Part shown: positions 63,368 to 64,000 of the stretch, one piece after another | Layout of the letters: each line of letters begins with the position of its first letter | Position numbering within the stretch: position 1 is the first letter of the stretch | Assembly (NCBI GenBank): GCA_016719105.1 | Contig: JADKAQ010000003.1 | Coordinates: forward strand, 124,001-188,000 | Direction: 5' to 3' | DNA length: 64,000 nucleotides | DNA from: Gemmatimonadota bacterium | GTDB lineage: Bacteria > Gemmatimonadota > Gemmatimonadetes > Gemmatimonadales > Gemmatimonadaceae | The notes under the pieces: generated by a model | Databases searched by the model: none | Told to the model about the DNA's origin: nothing | Seen by the model: the letters and a program-made list of their open reading frames with translations, nothing else | Program-made: the position numbers and the translations under genes

Positions 63368-64000
63368 GCACGTCCACGGTGGCCTCCGGTCGTCGCGCGG
63401 CGCTGATCGTCCTCGATGGCGTGGGGATCGGGGCGGCGCACGACGCCGGGGAGTATGGCGACGAGGGGAGCAACACGCTCGCCAACACGGCGCGTGAAGT
63501 GGGAGGCTTCGATCTCCCCAACCTCGAGTCGTTAGGACTGGGGACGCTGGAGCACCTGGCGGGGATGCGTGCCGACGTCCTGGCGACGGCGGCGCGCGCG
63601 ACGTTGCAGCCGGCGTCGGCCGGGAAGGACAGCACCACCGGGCACTGGGAGCTGTGCGGGGTCGTCCTCGATGCCCCGTTCCCCACGTATCCTCGCGGCT
63701 TTCCCCACGAGGTCATCGCGGAGTTCGAGCGCCTAACGGGGCGCCCGGTGGTGGGGAACGTGGTCGGGAGCGGGACCGACATCATCCTGCGCCTGGGGGA
63801 CGAGCAGGTCCGCAGCGGAGGGTTGATCGTCTACACGTCGGCCGATTCGGTCTTCCAGGTGGCGGCGCACGAGGCGGTCGTGCCGCTCGAGGAACTGTAC
63901 CGGGCCTGCGCCGCGGCGCGGGCGATGCTGGTGGCGCCGCACAACGTCTCGCGCGTGATTGCCCGACCGTTCGAGGGGGAGTCCGGGGCGTATCACCGGA
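63364..64000 (+). CDS. deoB: Phosphopentomutase, 3-prime end outside window
   Basis: The first 212 codons are present, starting at GTG 63364 inside the alr stop. LIVLDGVGIGAAHDA is the metal-binding N-terminus, NTLANTARE and the KDSTTGHWEL segment (usually KDTxTGHWE) carry the phospho-threonine region, with a Ser replacing the first Thr here. The cap domain VVGNVVGSGTDII is next. DeoB interconverts ribose-1- and ribose-5-phosphate; with PNP at 9138 it forms the purine nucleoside salvage route. No stop before the window end. Confidence 0.92.
   Translation, partial: MSTSTVASGRRAALIVLDGVGIGAAHDAGEYGDEGSNTLANTAREVGGFDLPNLESLGLGTLEHLAGMRADVLATAARATLQPASAGKDSTTGHWELCGVVLDAPFPTYPRGFPHEVIAEFERLTGRPVVGNVVGSGTDIILRLGDEQVRSGGLIVYTSADSVFQVAAHEAVVPLEELYRACAAARAMLVAPHNVSRVIARPFEGESGAYHR

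Overview
The window is a high-GC (roughly 69% by eye) bacterial chromosome segment, nearly all of it coding on the + strand in tightly packed, often overlapping operons. The gene content fits a Gram-negative, meso-DAP murein bacterium, most probably of the Gemmatimonadota/FCB-like lineages. The support is an IleRS of the long type, the order ileS - DksA/TraR zinc finger - lspA, a PNP with an ITD signature, many GTG starts and TAGATT-like -10 boxes placed almost on the start codon. The assignment is inference; there is no rRNA in the window.

Layout. 1-1188: minus-strand secreted metallopeptidase, cut by the window edge. 1189-1627: non-coding, rich in inverted repeats. 1628-1792: small membrane protein with its own terminator. 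1977-7862: tilS, hpt, ftsH and a DUF2723 membrane glycosyltransferase-like gene. 7874-15219: yggS, DivIVA-like, purine nucleoside phosphorylase, ileS (with a swapped GxHH signature), DksA-like, lspA, rluD. 15216-31670: a long chemosensory/GTPase operon: cheW, cheY, cheA, cheC, a 908-aa TPR protein, DUF4388 (PATAN) protein, TPR-roadblock, roadblock, MglA GTPase, a tandem DnaA-type AAA+ protein, a second DUF4388-TPR protein, cheD, cheB, two more CheW-like proteins and a TPR protein. 31601-32879: membrane metallopeptidase and a tiny membrane protein, followed by tRNA-Val(TAC) and a secreted TPR protein with a strong terminator. 34906-50978: a dcw division/cell-wall cluster from rsmH to ftsZ. 50975-57217: M23 peptidase, an unidentified membrane protein, ftsY, recG. 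57316-59423: minus-strand histidine kinase and lipoprotein. 59500-64000: asnS, DinB-like, mazG (minus), alr and the start of deoB.

The most unusual part is 15216-31670. A full CheA/CheW/CheY/CheB/CheC/CheD set is encoded with an MglA polarity GTPase, two candidate roadblock regulators and a DnaA-derived double ATPase that lacks the DNA-binding domain. The operon has no receptor, no CheR and no flagellar gene. This suggests a chemosensory system that feeds a Ras-like polarity switch (surface motility or cell polarity) rather than flagella, with a DnaA-type ATPase as an unexplained component.

Two sequence-level signals also stand out: the octamer CGTTAGGC, far more frequent than base composition predicts and mostly co-oriented with the genes, and a set of promoters that would give leaderless mRNAs.
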